A DNA stretch of 64,000 nucleotides from contig JAGWZW010000007.1 of the NCBI GenBank assembly GCA_018971835.1, positions 1 to 64,000 on the forward strand. Reading direction: 5' to 3'. Position numbers and translations under genes: made by a program. Numbering within the stretch: position 1 is the stretch's first letter; each line of letters starts with the position of its first letter. This DNA is from Alphaproteobacteria bacterium. Its GTDB lineage: Bacteria; Pseudomonadota; Alphaproteobacteria; Micropepsales; Micropepsaceae. The notes below the pieces were generated by a model. It had not been told where the DNA came from, did not search any database, and was given only the letters and a program-made list of their open reading frames with translations. This document shows positions 1-10,002 of this stretch, piece by piece.

Positions 1-597
1 GGCATAGAAGAATGAATGCAGCTCGATGAAGATCACCGAGTTGCGGAAGGCTTCGAACATCTCAGGGCCGCAGATATCGAACTCGCCGCCCTCGATGTCG
101 ATGAACAGCACGCTGTCCTTCAGATGCACGTCCGGAATCGCCCGGTAGAAATCCGCGCCGGCGGCGCCGTGTATGGTCAGGCGGTCCGCAACCCTGTTGA
201 GCCTTGCATTGTCCGCAATCACGCGCCGGCCCTCGGCCGACATCTCGAAGCAATAGGCGTTCCGGAACCGCCCGCTGACGAGCGCCCCGACGGCGTAATA
301 ACCGTCCCCCGCACCCAGGTCGATGAAGGTCGAATAACCAATGGGTACCGCCATCAGCGAATGCAGTATCTCTTGCTCGTAGAGCCCCAGGATCATGCAG
401 GCCCGTTCCTTGACGCCCCACCAATTGCCGGGCGTCAGGCGCTGGCCCTTGAACGGCCCGTAGCCGATCGTCGAATCGAAGGCCGCATCCACTTGGCGCG
501 AAAGCTGAGTGCGGCGGCGCTGCACGGGCTTCCACACCAGCAGCCAATAGAAAAATCGCTGCAACGGCGAGCGGGAAACCGATTCGAGAGCGCGCAC
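1..597 (-). CDS. FkbM-type SAM-dependent methyltransferase (3' end beyond window)
   Basis: The first 199 codons are present; the C-terminus lies beyond position 1. The frame opens with GTG at 597, chosen because AGGAGG (607-612) lies 9 nt upstream. A SAM-binding motif I reads FIDLGAGDGYYAVGAL at about residues 92-107. A later acidic stretch, LFIDIEGGEFDI, matches the FkbM family motif (DIEGxE). The N-terminal 30 residues are basic and hydrophobic but give no clear signal peptide. FkbM proteins O-methylate sugars or small metabolites; the acceptor here cannot be told. It lies 55 nt downstream of folC on the same strand and may be read from the trp-acc-fol operon, but it has its own strong ribosome binding site. 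Confidence 0.8.
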   Translation of the reverse strand, partial: MRALESVSRSPLQRFFYWLLVWKPVQRRRTQLSRQVDAAFDSTIGYGPFKGQRLTPGNWWGVKERACMILGLYEQEILHSLMAVPIGYSTFIDLGAGDGYYAVGALVSGRFRNAYCFEMSAEGRRVIADNARLNRVADRLTIHGAAGADFYRAIPDVHLKDSVLFIDIEGGEFDICGPEMFEAFRNSVIFIELHSFFYA

Positions 598-652
598 GGC
601 AGGCTTCCTCCTGAGATCATCGCAGTGGCTCTTGCCACGAGACAGCCGGCAG

Positions 653-1972
653 CTACCCGTTCTCCGCCAGCACCTGGCCGGCGAGATAGAGCGAACCGCA
701 GATCAGGATGCGCGGCGGGCCGTCTTGAGGACGGGCGCGCGACCAGGCGCAAACCTGCAGCATCGCATCTTCCAGATCGTCGGCCGGGCTGGCGTCCAGG
801 CCGGCGGCGCGCGCGGCATCGTAAAGCTCCCCGGCGCCGAGGCTGGCCTCCTCGCCTTCGATGGCCACGGTGGTGACGTGCCGCGCCAGGCCGCGGAACG
901 GCGCGAAGTAACCCGCCGCATCCTTGGTGCGCAGCATGCCGGAAACGAGATAAAGCGGCTTGTCGGCGCGGTCCTCGAAATCGGCCATCGCGCGGGCGAT
1001 GGCGGCGGCGCCGTGCGGATTGTGCCCGCCGTCGAGCCAGATCTCCGCGCCCTTTGGCGCCAACTCCACCAACGGTCCTCTTGTCAGCCGCTGCAACCGC
1101 GCGGGCCATTCGACGCTGCGCAGGCCCGCCTCGATCGCGTCTTCCTTGCCCCAGCCGCAACCGGCACGACGCAAGGCCGCGATGGCGGTCGCCGCATTCT
1201 CCAACTGGTGCGCGCCTTCCAGCCGCGGCAGCGGCAGGTCGAGCAGGCCATCCGTATCCTGATAGACCATGCGGCCATGCTCGGGATGGACGAAGAAATC
1301 CTGCCCGAAAACGTAAGCGGGTGCCGAAAGCGCGTCGGCCCGGCGGGTGACGACATCGCGCGGCACGTCGTCCTGCTTGCCGATGATCACCGGCACGCCC
1401 GGCTTGATGATGCCCGCCTTCTCCGCCGCGATGCCGGCCAGCTCGGTGCCGAGAAACTCGGCATGATCCAGGCCGATGGGCGTGATGACCGCGACCTGCG
1501 GGCGGGCGATGACGTTGGTGGCGTCATACTTGCCGCCCAGACCCACCTCCAGCACCAGCGCTTCGGCCGGATGGCGCGAGAACGCCAGGAACGCCGCCGC
1601 CGTGGTGATCTCAAAGAAGGTGATGGGCGTCCCGTCGTTCACGCGCTCGCATTCGGCCAGCGTGGCGGCCAGTTCGCCCTCGGAAATGATTTCGCCGGCC
1701 AGGCGGATGCGCTCGTGAAACTGCACCAGATGCGGCGAGGTGTAGACATGCACGCGCAGGCCCTGCGCTTCGAGCATGGCGCGGGCGAAGGCGCAGGTGG
1801 AGCCCTTGCCGTTGGTGCCGGCGACATGGATCACCGGCGGCAGCTTGTCCTGCGGGTTGCCCAGCGCGGCCAGCAGCCGCTGGATGCGGTCCAGCACCAG
1901 GTCGATGCGCTTGGGATGGAGCGAAAGCAGCCGTTCGAGGATGGCGCCGCTTCTGCTGGCGGCAACGCTCAT
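653..1972 (-). CDS. folC: bifunctional folylpolyglutamate synthase / dihydrofolate synthase
   Basis: Cytosolic Mur-ligase-type enzyme that joins glutamate to dihydropteroate and then lengthens the glutamate tail of folates with ATP. The 439-residue length is normal. The ATP loop GTNGKGS sits at residues 52-58, followed by the substrate-loop signature [12 protein letters not shown] and later DGGHNPHG, typical of FolC. The ATG overlaps the accD stop by 4 nt (ATGA), so translation is probably coupled. The order accD-folC behind trpFBA is a conserved alphaproteobacterial arrangement. Confidence 0.96.
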   Translation of the reverse strand: MSVAASRSGAILERLLSLHPKRIDLVLDRIQRLLAALGNPQDKLPPVIHVAGTNGKGSTCAFARAMLEAQGLRVHVYTSPHLVQFHERIRLAGEIISEGELAATLAECERVNDGTPITFFEITTAAAFLAFSRHPAEALVLEVGLGGKYDATNVIARPQVAVITPIGLDHAEFLGTELAGIAAEKAGIIKPGVPVIIGKQDDVPRDVVTRRADALSAPAYVFGQDFFVHPEHGRMVYQDTDGLLDLPLPRLEGAHQLENAATAIAALRRAGCGWGKEDAIEAGLRSVEWPARLQRLTRGPLVELAPKGAEIWLDGGHNPHGAAAIARAMADFEDRADKPLYLVSGMLRTKDAAGYFAPFRGLARHVTTVAIEGEEASLGAGELYDAARAAGLDASPADDLEDAMLQVCAWSRARPQDGPPRILICGSLYLAGQVLAENG

Positions 1973-2931
1973 CGGGCACCGGCGCCGTTTGCGCCCGCAC
2001 CATTGGTCTTGGCGGGGGTGCCGCGCGCGGCCTCCGCGGTGATGGTCTGCGGGATCGAGCGCACTTTCGGCTTGGGCCTCTTCATCAGCATGTGCAGCGT
2101 GCGCGACAGCGTGGCGCGCAATTCGTGACGATGCACCACCATGTCCACCATACCGTGATCGAGCAGATATTCGGCGCGCTGGAAGCCTTCGGGCAAACGC
2201 TCACGGATGGTCTGTTCGATCACGCGCTGGCCGGCAAAGCCGATCAGCGCGCCCGGCTCGGCGATGTGCACGTCGCCCAGCATGGCATAGGAGGCGCTGA
2301 CGCCGCCGGTGGTGGGATCGGTCAAGACCACGACGTAAGGCAGACCCGCTTCCTTCAACAGGTCCACACCGATGGTGACGCGCGGCATCTGCATCAGCGA
2401 GAGCAGGCCTTCCTGCATGCGCGCGCCGCCGGACGACACGAAGAGCACGAAGGGCCGTTTCTCCTGCACTGCCGCCAGCATTGCCGTGACCAGCGCCTCG
2501 CCCACCGCCATGCCGAGCGAGCCGCCCATGAAATCGAACGCCTGCACCGCCGCCATCACCGGCAGGCCGTCGATGGTGCCGCGCGCGGCGACCAGCGCAT
2601 CCTGCCGCCCGGTCTTGGTCCGGGCTTCCTTGATGCGGTCGCTGTAACGTTTCTGGTCGCGGAAGCGTAAGGGGTCGGATACCACCTGCGGCGCCGGCAA
2701 TTCCTCATAGATTCCGCCGTCGAAGAACGACGCCAGCCGCTCCGCCGCCCCCAGGCGCAGGTGATGGCCGCATTGCGGGCAGACCTGCTGGGCGGAATCG
2801 AGATCGCGATGGAAAATCATCTCGCCGCAGGCCGGGCATTTGCGCCACAGATTCTCCGGCGTCTCGGAACTGCGCGCCGCCCCGATCAGGTTCTTGATCC
2901 GCGGGCGGACGAAATTGGCGATCCAGTTCAT
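1969..2931 (-). CDS. accD: acetyl-CoA carboxylase carboxyltransferase subunit beta
   Basis: Beta subunit of the carboxyltransferase that, with AccA, moves the carboxyl group from biotin to acetyl-CoA to make malonyl-CoA for fatty acid synthesis. The 320-residue protein has the N-terminal zinc ribbon with Cys32, Cys35, Cys51 and Cys54, followed by a crotonase-like core containing [10 protein letters not shown] and [10 protein letters not shown]. Its ATG overlaps the trpA stop (ATGA), and its own stop overlaps the folC start in the same way. The C-terminal tail is Ala/Gly/Asn rich and probably disordered. Confidence 0.97.
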   Translation of the reverse strand: MNWIANFVRPRIKNLIGAARSSETPENLWRKCPACGEMIFHRDLDSAQQVCPQCGHHLRLGAAERLASFFDGGIYEELPAPQVVSDPLRFRDQKRYSDRIKEARTKTGRQDALVAARGTIDGLPVMAAVQAFDFMGGSLGMAVGEALVTAMLAAVQEKRPFVLFVSSGGARMQEGLLSLMQMPRVTIGVDLLKEAGLPYVVVLTDPTTGGVSASYAMLGDVHIAEPGALIGFAGQRVIEQTIRERLPEGFQRAEYLLDHGMVDMVVHRHELRATLSRTLHMLMKRPKPKVRSIPQTITAEAARGTPAKTNGAGANGAGAR

Positions 2932-3761
2932 GCCCGCACCTTAGCACGGGCTGCGCCGTGAACCGAGTCGGCCAGCGTCGCGCAGAACTTGAGAACGTCC
3001 TTGACGAGACTGTCACGCGCGGCGCCCGCGGCGGCGAGTTCCGCCATTTTCGTCACGATCGCCGAACCGACCACTGCCGCGTCCGCAAATCCTGCGATCG
3101 CAGCGGCCTGTTCGGGCGTCCTGATGCCAAAGCCCACCGCCACCGGCAGCCCGGCTGCCTTCATACGCGCAACCGCAGCGCGCACATCCTCTTCGGCGTA
3201 GCTCTTGGTACCGGTCACACCCGCGACGGACACATAATACAGAAACCCGCCCGCACCGTTCGCAATCACCTTGAGCCGGGCATCGTCGGTGGTCGGCGTG
3301 GCCAGCCGCACGACGTCGAGTCCCTGCGCCGCGGCAGGCACGCGCAGCACGTCGTCTTCTTCCGGCGGCAGATCGACGGTGATGAGTCCATCGACACCGG
3401 CCGCTGCCGCCTCCTTGGCGAAGCGCGCCGTACCGAAGGCATGGATGGGATTGTAATAGCCCATCAGCACCAGCGGCGTTTTGCCGTCCGATTTGCGGAA
3501 GCGACGCACCAGTTCAAGCACCTTGGTCAGGGTCATGCCGGCCTTGAGCGCACGCTGCGATGAAGCCTGGATCGCCGGACCGTCGGCCATCGGATCGGAG
3601 AACGGCACGCCCAGCTCGATGAGATCGGCGCCGGCGGCGGGCAGCTCGTGCAGCAGCGCCAGCGTCGTGTCGCCGTCGGGATCGCCCGCTGTGATGAACG
3701 GCACGAAGGCGGCGCGGTTCTGCTGTTTCAGCTCTTCGAAGCGGGCGGCGATGCGGCTCAT
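2928..3761 (-). CDS. trpA: tryptophan synthase alpha subunit
   Basis: Cleaves indole-3-glycerol phosphate to indole and glyceraldehyde-3-phosphate in the TrpA2B2 complex. The 277-residue TIM barrel keeps both catalytic acids at the classical positions, Glu49 (in [12 protein letters not shown]) and Asp60 (in MADGPAIQ). The phosphate-binding GFGIRTPEQ segment lies near the C-terminus. It overlaps trpB upstream and accD downstream by 4 nt each, so it sits in a translationally coupled series. Confidence 0.98.
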   Translation of the reverse strand: MSRIAARFEELKQQNRAAFVPFITAGDPDGDTTLALLHELPAAGADLIELGVPFSDPMADGPAIQASSQRALKAGMTLTKVLELVRRFRKSDGKTPLVLMGYYNPIHAFGTARFAKEAAAAGVDGLITVDLPPEEDDVLRVPAAAQGLDVVRLATPTTDDARLKVIANGAGGFLYYVSVAGVTGTKSYAEEDVRAAVARMKAAGLPVAVGFGIRTPEQAAAIAGFADAAVVGSAIVTKMAELAAAGAARDSLVKDVLKFCATLADSVHGAARAKVRA

Positions 3762-4972
3762 ATCTTCACCCCCAGCGCAACGGCCACGGAGAACACATCC
3801 TTGTCGCCGCGGCCCGAGAGCGTGGCGACGATGATCTCATCCTTGCCCAGCTTCGGCGCCTCGCGCATCACATGGGCGAGCGCGTGCGCGCTTTCCAGCG
3901 CCGGGATGATGCCCTCGACCTTCGACAACACCTGGAAGGCCTCGAGCGCCTCCTTGTCGGTGGCCGAGAAATATTTTACGCGGGCCGTATCGCGCAGCCA
4001 GGAATGCTCCGGCCCGACGCCGGGATAATCGAGCCCGGCCGAGATCGAATGAGCTTCGAGGATTTGCCCGTCCTTGTCCTGCAACAGATAGGAGCGTGCG
4101 CCATGCAGCACGCCGGGCGTGCCCTTGGTCATGGTGGCGGCATGACGCGGCGTGTCCACACCCTCGCCCGCCGCCTCCACGCCGTGGATGACAACCGACG
4201 GATCGTCGAGGAAGGGATGGAAGGTGCCGATGGCATTCGAACCGCCGCCGACGCAGGCAATCACCAGATCGGGCAGCCGGCCTTCCAGCTCCTGCAGCTG
4301 AGTGCGGATTTCATTGCCGATCACGCACTGGAAATCGCGCACCATCGCCGGATAGGGATGCGGCCCCGCCGCCGAACCGATGATGTAGAAGGTATCGTGC
4401 ACATTGGCGACCCAGTCGCGCAGGGCCTCGTTCATCGCATCCTTGAGCGTGCGCGAACCGGAGGTGACGGGGCGCACCTCGGTGCCGAGCAGGTTCATGC
4501 GGAACACGTTGGGCTTCTGCCGCTCGATATCGACTTCGCCCATATAGACGACGCAAGGATAGCCGAAGCGCGCCGCCACCGTGGCCGTGGCCACGCCGTG
4601 CTGGCCTGCGCCCGTCTCGGCGATCAGACGGGTCTTGCCCATGCGCTTGGCGAGCAGGATCTGGCCGAGGCAGTTGTTGATCTTGTGCGCGCCGGTGTGA
4701 TTGAGGTCTTCGCGCTTCAGATAAATCTTGGCGCCGCCCAGATGCGCCGTCAGCCGCTCGGCGTAATAAAGCGGATTGGGCCGGCCGACATAATGTTTGA
4801 GCAGGCCGTTCAACTCGGCGTGGAAGGCAGGATCGGTCTTTGCCGCTTCGTAAGCGCGTTCCAGATCGAGCACCAGCGGCATCAGCGTTTCGGCGACGAA
4901 GCGCCCGCCATAGGCGCCGAAATGGCCGGAGGCGTCCGGGCCGGTGCGGAAGGAATTGGGCGGGACTGTCAC
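3758..4972 (-). CDS. trpB: tryptophan synthase beta subunit
   Basis: PLP enzyme condensing indole with serine to give tryptophan. The 404-residue protein has the PLP lysine in [10 protein letters not shown] (Lys97), the catalytic ETGAGQHG loop and the phosphate-binding GGGSNAIG. The start is a GTG at 4972 whose bases overlap the trpF stop (GTGA); there is no better in-frame start nearby, and the N-terminus then matches the usual TrpB opening ([15 protein letters not shown] at residues 18-32). Confidence 0.98.
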   Translation of the reverse strand: MTVPPNSFRTGPDASGHFGAYGGRFVAETLMPLVLDLERAYEAAKTDPAFHAELNGLLKHYVGRPNPLYYAERLTAHLGGAKIYLKREDLNHTGAHKINNCLGQILLAKRMGKTRLIAETGAGQHGVATATVAARFGYPCVVYMGEVDIERQKPNVFRMNLLGTEVRPVTSGSRTLKDAMNEALRDWVANVHDTFYIIGSAAGPHPYPAMVRDFQCVIGNEIRTQLQELEGRLPDLVIACVGGGSNAIGTFHPFLDDPSVVIHGVEAAGEGVDTPRHAATMTKGTPGVLHGARSYLLQDKDGQILEAHSISAGLDYPGVGPEHSWLRDTARVKYFSATDKEALEAFQVLSKVEGIIPALESAHALAHVMREAPKLGKDEIIVATLSGRGDKDVFSVAVALGVKI

Positions 4973-5655
4973 GCGGCGCTCCCCGTTGTGCTCTCGGTGC
5001 TCTGGCCGGCAGACTGCGCACCACGCGCGGCCGCCACAAATTCGCGGATCAGCTCCGCGCTCTTTTTGCCCGGCGCAGCTTCGACGCCCGACGAGGTATC
5101 CACCCCGGGCGCACCGGATGCCGCAATGGCGCGGGCGACATTGCCGGCATTGAGGCCGCCAGCCAGCAGCCAGGGCCGCGCGAATTTGCAGCCCTTCAGC
5201 AACTGCCAGTCGAACGCGGCGCCATGACCGCCGGGCCGGTCTGCGCTGCCGGGCGCCTTGGCGTCGAACAGCAGCATGTCTGCCGCCTGCTCATACATAG
5301 GCACGGGCACCAGATCGGCAAGCTCGGCCACCGCCAGCGCCTTGATGACGGGCAGGCCGAATTTGGCGCGTACGGCGCCCACGCGCTCGGGCGTTTCCTG
5401 TCCGTGGAGCTGGAGAAAATCGGGCCGGGCGGCGGCAATGGCGGAGGCAATGGCCTCGTCCCCGGCATCCACCAGCAGCGCGACCAGGCGGGCGCGGCCC
5501 CGCGCCCGGGCGGCCAGGGACGCCGCCTGCGCCGGCATGAGATGGCGCGGCGAGCGCGGAAAGAACACCAGGCCCAGGTAATCGGCCCGCGCGGACAGGG
5601 CCGCATCCACCGCCTCAGCCGCGTTCACGCCGCAGATTTTGACCTCGGTGCTCAT
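4969..5655 (-). CDS. trpF: phosphoribosylanthranilate isomerase
   Basis: Amadori rearrangement of phosphoribosylanthranilate to CdRP, the third step of the tryptophan branch. The 228-residue barrel has the catalytic cysteine in VKICGV (Cys8) and the phosphate-binding [15 protein letters not shown] near the C-terminus. This is the first gene of the trpF-trpB-trpA-accD-folC run. The 98-nt gap upstream is AT-rich and carries a direct repeat (TGATTT at 5722-5727 and 5733-5738), the likely promoter region. No leader peptide with tandem Trp codons was seen, so attenuation is not supported. Confidence 0.96.
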   Translation of the reverse strand: MSTEVKICGVNAAEAVDAALSARADYLGLVFFPRSPRHLMPAQAASLAARARGRARLVALLVDAGDEAIASAIAAARPDFLQLHGQETPERVGAVRAKFGLPVIKALAVAELADLVPVPMYEQAADMLLFDAKAPGSADRPGGHGAAFDWQLLKGCKFARPWLLAGGLNAGNVARAIAASGAPGVDTSSGVEAAPGKKSAELIREFVAAARGAQSAGQSTESTTGSAA

Positions 5656-5753
5656 GGGGCGCCGCTTATCGCCCTCATGCGAGGCGAAATCAAGCGACGC
5701 CCGAACCTTGCTCTAACATATTGATTTCAAAATGATTTTATCCGGCGCGGCGT
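5656..5753 (-). promoter_or_regulatory. AT-rich leader/promoter region of the trp-acc-fol operon
   Basis: This short gap in GC-rich DNA contains an AT-rich core (about 5715-5740) with TGATTT repeated at an 11-bp pitch (5722-5727, 5733-5738), that is, on the same face of the helix. This fits a promoter with a regulator site for the minus-strand operon. No exact -35/-10 pair could be fixed. Confidence 0.35.
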
Positions 5754-5945
5754 TCAAACGACAATATCGACCTTATCGTGGGGTGCGTCTTGCGGGGTTT
5801 CGGCCTCCGGCTCCGCGGGCGCGGCGCCCGGAGGCGCGAACGAGCGGCGGCGCTGTTCCTGGTCCTTGGGGCGGCGGGTGATATCGGCCTTCTGAGGCGG
5901 CGCAAACACGGCCGTCGGCCAGGCTCCGATCTGCTCGATGCGCAT
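5754..5945 (-). CDS. small hypothetical protein, 63 aa
   Basis: Function not recognised. It is taken as real because its ATG is preceded by AGGAGGG (5951-5957) at ideal spacing. The N-terminus looks structured (MRIEQIGAWPTAVFAPP), followed by a charged, Pro/Glu-rich and probably disordered tail ending DKVDIVV. It has no membrane segment, no cysteines and no known motif. It lies 83 nt after a chemoreceptor gene on the same strand and ahead of the trp operon, so it could be co-transcribed with the receptor. Confidence 0.6.
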   Translation of the reverse strand: MRIEQIGAWPTAVFAPPQKADITRRPKDQEQRRRSFAPPGAAPAEPEAETPQDAPHDKVDIVV

Positions 5946-6028
5946 GAGTGCCCTCCTGGATGCACCAGCGGCCCATGCAGCATCGGCGGGTTTGGTTAAG
6001 AAAGCGTGTGCGCCCTGGTCGCGCGGGC

Positions 6029-7372
6029 TTACATGGCGCGCACGCGGGAGATAAAGCCGTTCACCTCGCGCTTGAGGATTTCGGCCTGCTGCGACAGATC
6101 GCTGGCGGCGTCGCGCGCCTCGCTGGCCATGCGCCCGGTTTCGGACGACGCCGAGGTGATGCGCACGATATGGGCGGTGACATCCTGCGCACCGCGGGCC
6201 GCGCCTTGCACGCTCTGGGCGATGTCCTGCGTCGAGTTGCGCTGGCGCGCAGTGTCCGCCTCGATGCCGGTCATGATCTGGCTGATATCGGTGATGGAAC
6301 TGGAAATCTGGTCGATGGCTTCGCGCGCCTCGGCGGTAATGCCCTGAATGCCGGAAATCTGCGCGGCGATATCTTCGGTGGCCTTGCTGGTCTGGGTGGC
6401 GAGGTTCTTGACCTCGGAAGCCACCACGCCGAAGCCCTTGCCCGCCTCGCCGGCGCGTGCCGCCTCGATGGTGGCGTTGAGCGCGAGGAACTTGGTCTGC
6501 GAAGCGATGGTCTGCACCAGTTGTACGACCATGCCGATCTTATTGGCCACTTCGGAGAGCGTATGGAAAGTGGCGCTGGTCTTGCGCGCCTGTTCGGCGG
6601 CCCCTTCGGCGCGCTGCGTGGCATTGGTGACACGCTGGCTGATGGCGCCGATGGAGGTCGTCATCTCGTCGGTGGAGGCGGCCACGGTCTGGACGTTGGA
6701 ACTGGCATGGCCGGCGGCGCTGGCCACGGCGTTGGCCTTGCTGCTGGTGTCGTTGGCCACGCGCGACAGCGTTTCGGCATTGCCTTTGAGCCGCCCGGCC
6801 GAAGTGGCGACGCTGTTGACGACGTTGGCTACCAGCACGTTGAAGTTCTGGATTTCCTCGTCCAGTTCGTCGGCACGGCGGGCCTGGCGCTCGGCCTCCG
6901 CGGCCTGCGCCTCGCCTAGCCGCTTGCGCTCGATGCCGTTGGTGCGGAAAACCTCCAGCGCCGCAGCGAGCTGCCCGATCTCGTTGCACCGGCCAAGGCC
7001 CGGAATGGGCGTGTCGAATTTCTGGTCCGCAATCTCGCCCATCGCATGCACGATCTCCTTCAGCGGCACGAGAATGCCGTTCTGGATGGCGTGATAGGTG
7101 ACGATGCAGACCGTCAGCGCGATGACCGTGATGATACCGCAGGCGATCAGGAAGTACCCGAACGCCATGTGCGCCTCTTGATAGGTCTGAAGCGCGTGAA
7201 GATGCGCGGCGCCCTGAAGCGTTGCGAAGTCGCCGGAGAGCTGCGTCATCCGGGTGTTGAGATAGAGGACGGCGATGAAACCGGTGCCGCCGCCGATCGC
7301 CAGCAGGCCCAGCAGGGCCGTCACCACACCGCCGACAAAAAATCGAATGGTCCTGTTGCTTTCGGTGAACAT
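6029..7372 (-). CDS. methyl-accepting chemotaxis protein
   Basis: Inner-membrane chemoreceptor of 447 residues. A first membrane helix lies at about 10-34 and a second at about 71-95, enclosing only some 35 periplasmic residues, so there is no full ligand-binding domain. A HAMP linker follows (about 96-150), then a long signalling coiled coil. The hairpin tip is [19 protein letters not shown], with [12 protein letters not shown] after it, the conserved CheA/CheW contact. The minimal sensor suggests detection through the membrane, an internal cue or a partner protein. No other che or fla gene lies nearby, so it is an orphan receptor. Confidence 0.93.
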   Translation of the reverse strand: MFTESNRTIRFFVGGVVTALLGLLAIGGGTGFIAVLYLNTRMTQLSGDFATLQGAAHLHALQTYQEAHMAFGYFLIACGIITVIALTVCIVTYHAIQNGILVPLKEIVHAMGEIADQKFDTPIPGLGRCNEIGQLAAALEVFRTNGIERKRLGEAQAAEAERQARRADELDEEIQNFNVLVANVVNSVATSAGRLKGNAETLSRVANDTSSKANAVASAAGHASSNVQTVAASTDEMTTSIGAISQRVTNATQRAEGAAEQARKTSATFHTLSEVANKIGMVVQLVQTIASQTKFLALNATIEAARAGEAGKGFGVVASEVKNLATQTSKATEDIAAQISGIQGITAEAREAIDQISSSITDISQIMTGIEADTARQRNSTQDIAQSVQGAARGAQDVTAHIVRITSASSETGRMASEARDAASDLSQQAEILKREVNGFISRVRAM

Positions 7373-7504
7373 GGCCCGAAGCGAAAGCCCCCGTGATGAC
7401 TGCGCACGACGTTATTTCACCACGGCCGTCAAGAACCCGTTAAAGAACACAAAAAATCCAGGGTTTGAGGGATAACAGCTCGCAACAGCCCGACGCCTTC
7501 GCCG

Positions 7505-8416
7505 TCACACCGCTTCCGCCGCCAGCGCAGGCTCGCTGTCCGCCGCCAGCAGCGCGAGAAAGGCCTGCGATACCTTGGAGCGATAGCGTTCGCGGTGGCG
7601 CACCGCGTTGAACGGACGAACCGGCAGGCTGACATTGGCGGCCGACAGCGTACCGGCGCGCAGCCCCGATTCCACCACCAGTTCGGAAATGGCGGTGATG
7701 CCGGCCCCCGTTTCCACTGCCGAGCGCACCGCCTCGCTCGACGGCAGTTCGAGCACCACCTTGAGCTGGTCGGCCTTGAGCCCGCGCTCTGCGAGCCAGG
7801 CCTCGAATTCCGAGCGCGTGCCCGAGCCCGTCTCGCGTAGCACCCAGTCGGCCCCGGCCAGATCCTCGGCGGTGAGCCGCTTGCGATCGGCCAAGGCATG
7901 GCCAGGCGGGGTCACGACCACCAGCCGGTCGCGGTCCACCTCCGTCAGTTCCAGCGCCGGATCGGCGATACGCCCCTCCACGAAGCCGATCTCGGCCACG
8001 CCTTCGGCCACCGCCCTGGCGACCTGTGCGGTGTTGCCGATGGAGAGGTGAATCGCGATCTGCGGATGGCGGTGGCGGAACGCCACCAGCCGCTGCGGCA
8101 GCCAGTAGCTGGCGATGGTCTGGCTGGCCTGCACGTTCAGCGTGCCGCGCTTGAGCCCGCTCAGCTCGGCGAGCGCCAGTTCGGCCGCCGCAGCGCGCGC
8201 CAGCACCGCCCGCGCCTCGCCGAGAAAGAGCCTGCCTTCTTCGTTCAGCTCGATGCGGCGGCCGACACGGTGGAACAGCGCCACGCCATAATGGCTTTCA
8301 AGCGCAGCGATGGCGGCGCTCACCGCCGACTGGGTGAGATGCAGGGCCTCGGCCGCGCGCGTCACATGCTCGCGCTCGGCCACCGCCACAAAGATGCGGA
8401 GCTGTTCAAGCGTCAT
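7505..8416 (-). CDS. LysR-family regulator (YeiE/CysB-like position)
   Basis: A 303-residue LysR regulator with an N-terminal winged helix-turn-helix (residues 1-60; AAEALHLTQSAVSAAI is the recognition region) and a periplasmic-binding-protein-like effector domain. The gene starts 3 nt after the stop of the YeiH-type exporter and is surely co-transcribed with it. In enterobacteria a LysR protein (YeiE) also neighbours YeiH; the family link to sulfite/sulfate is established knowledge, while the ligand here is inference. The predicted operator is the inverted repeat at 9546-9570, which would make it autoregulatory. Confidence 0.9.
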   Translation of the reverse strand: MTLEQLRIFVAVAEREHVTRAAEALHLTQSAVSAAIAALESHYGVALFHRVGRRIELNEEGRLFLGEARAVLARAAAAELALAELSGLKRGTLNVQASQTIASYWLPQRLVAFRHRHPQIAIHLSIGNTAQVARAVAEGVAEIGFVEGRIADPALELTEVDRDRLVVVTPPGHALADRKRLTAEDLAGADWVLRETGSGTRSEFEAWLAERGLKADQLKVVLELPSSEAVRSAVETGAGITAISELVVESGLRAGTLSAANVSLPVRPFNAVRHRERYRSKVSQAFLALLAADSEPALAAEAV

Positions 8417-8419
8417 GCC

Positions 8420-9475
8420 TCAAGCATAGAGGGAGAGCTTGACCAGTACGAGCGCGAAAACCGAGATGAAGACCCATGCCGCCGCCGCCAGCAGCAGCGG
8501 TTTCACCCCCTCGGCCCTGAGCTTGCGGAAGTCGGTCTCCAGCCCCATCGCGGCCAGCGCCATCGAGAGCAGGAAGGTCGTGGCCATCACGATCAGGTGC
8601 TTGGGCGCGGCCGGGATCGCCACCACGCTGTTGAGCATCACCAGGGCGACGAAGCCCAGCACGAACCAGGGCATCGGCGGGGCCTTGCGCGCGGCCTTGT
8701 CGGCGGCATGGGCGGCCCTGCGGGCGGCCAGCAGTCCCAGCGTGATCACCACCGGCGCCAGCATCATGATGCGGGTGAGCTTGGCCACCGTGGCCAGTTC
8801 GCCGGCGCGCGCGCCGTCTTGAAAGGCGGCGGCCACGACCTGCGCAATCTCGTGGATCGAGGCGCCGCTCCACAGGCCGTAGGACTCGGCGCTGAGATGC
8901 AGCATCCCCTGCAGCAGCGGATAAAGGAACATCGAGAGCGAGCCGAACACCGTCACGCAGGCCACGGCGTAGGCCACGTCCTCGTCGCTGCCCTCCGTCA
9001 CGGTGTTGGTGGCGATCACCGCCGAAGCGCCGCAGATCGAAGTGCCCGCGGCGATCAGCTCGGCCAGCTTCGCATCGACGCCGAGGACGCGCCCGAACCA
9101 TTTGGTGAAGGCGAAAGTGCCGACCAGCACGGCCAGGATCACGCCGACGCCGACGAATCCGACCTCGGCCACTTGCGAGGCCATCAGTTGCAAGCCGAGC
9201 AGGATGATACCCAGGCGAAGGATGCGCCGCAGGCTAAACATCACGCCGGGCTTGGCCCAGGTCGGCGTGCCCAGCACGTTGTGGAAGATCATGCCCAGGA
9301 GGGTAGCCAGGATCATCGGGCTCAGGATGCCCACGCCGGGAATACTGCGTACCGCAAAGGCCAGCCCCGCCACGGACGCCGTCAGCGCCAGCCCCGGCAC
9401 CGCCGAGAAACTTCCGCCCTCACCGAACAGCAGGCGTTTGGGCAATCGGGTTTCGGCAACGGCGATGTCGGTCAC
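8420..9475 (-). CDS. yeiH: YeiH-family putative sulfate exporter
   Basis: Polytopic inner-membrane protein of the YeiH/UPF0324 (putative sulfate exporter) family, with about ten hydrophobic helices and the family signature [12 protein letters not shown] plus [11 protein letters not shown]. The GTG at 9475 is preferred over an in-frame GTG at 9511, because GGAG lies 8 nt before it and because the resulting 351 residues match the normal family length. The next gene is its LysR regulator; sulfate-activation genes cysD-cysNC lie 2 kb away on the other strand, so sulfur handling is a reasonable theme. Confidence 0.88.
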   Translation of the reverse strand: MTDIAVAETRLPKRLLFGEGGSFSAVPGLALTASVAGLAFAVRSIPGVGILSPMILATLLGMIFHNVLGTPTWAKPGVMFSLRRILRLGIILLGLQLMASQVAEVGFVGVGVILAVLVGTFAFTKWFGRVLGVDAKLAELIAAGTSICGASAVIATNTVTEGSDEDVAYAVACVTVFGSLSMFLYPLLQGMLHLSAESYGLWSGASIHEIAQVVAAAFQDGARAGELATVAKLTRIMMLAPVVITLGLLAARRAAHAADKAARKAPPMPWFVLGFVALVMLNSVVAIPAAPKHLIVMATTFLLSMALAAMGLETDFRKLRAEGVKPLLLAAAAWVFISVFALVLVKLSLYA

Positions 9476-9545
9476 GGCGGTCACTCCAGGTTTGGGCGGC
9501 CTGCGTGCCACGCGGCTTATAACAATTCAAATTCATTATTATTGT

Positions 9546-9570
9546 ATAATCATTCTGTGAAATTGATTAT
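9546..9570. promoter_or_regulatory. inverted repeat, likely LysR operator upstream of yeiH
   Basis: ATAATCA (9546-9552) and TGATTAT (9564-9570) form a perfect 7-bp inverted repeat separated by 11 nt. This includes the T-N11-A geometry of LysR regulators and sits in the AT-rich upstream region of the exporter-LysR pair. It could also act on the plus-strand gene starting at 9711. Confidence 0.6.
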
Positions 9571-9710
9571 TTGAAGGGCCGCGAATTAAGCCGGCGCAAA
9601 CCCATAGCCTTTATTCTTCGAGGGCTTAACAGGCAGCTTGACCTGCATCAGCGCGGTCGGGAACAGTCCGGCCGTAATATTCAAACCGAATTCTTCGGTG
9701 GAGACCCGTC

Positions 9711-9992
9711 ATGAGCGAACCACGCGATCCCGACGTCCAGGCCTTGGCCGGGGAGATCAAGACCCTGCGCGAGGACTTCCTGCGCATCGGCAAGACCCTC
9801 GAGGAACTCGTGCGCCACAAGGGCGCCTCGGCAGCGGCCGGAGCAACGCAGAGCGCCGAACGGGCCTGGGACGAAGTTGGCCGCACGGCGAAGAGCGCCA
9901 CCAAGACGATGGAAGAGAACCCCTTGGCCACACTGGCCAGCGCCTTTGGCCTGGGCCTTATGCTCGGCATGCTGTTCGGCGGTCGCCGCTGA
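9711..9992 (+). CDS. YqjD/ElaB-like (DUF883) protein
   Basis: A 93-residue protein: an N-terminal helix (DPDVQALAGEIKTLREDF), a charged middle and a C-terminal hydrophobic, glycine-rich tail (LASAFGLGLMLGMLFGG), the layout of the DUF883 family of inner-membrane, ribosome-associated stationary-phase proteins such as ElaB and YqjD. The ATG has GGAG 7 nt upstream. The next gene, 10 nt downstream, encodes a holin-superfamily membrane protein as in yqjD-yqjE, which supports the assignment. The tail would anchor it in the membrane. Confidence 0.75.
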   Translation: MSEPRDPDVQALAGEIKTLREDFLRIGKTLEELVRHKGASAAAGATQSAERAWDEVGRTAKSATKTMEENPLATLASAFGLGLMLGMLFGGRR

Positions 9993-10002
9993 AGGATCCG
10001 CG

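Noticed and set aside
5656-5753. A possible trp attenuator before trpF
   Set aside because: No leader ORF with tandem Trp codons and no alternative stem-loops could be found.
7898-9574. A 558-codon plus-strand frame opposite the yeiH-lysR pair
   Set aside because: It is a composition-driven antisense frame (very rich in His, Gln, Arg, Gly) covering two well-supported genes.
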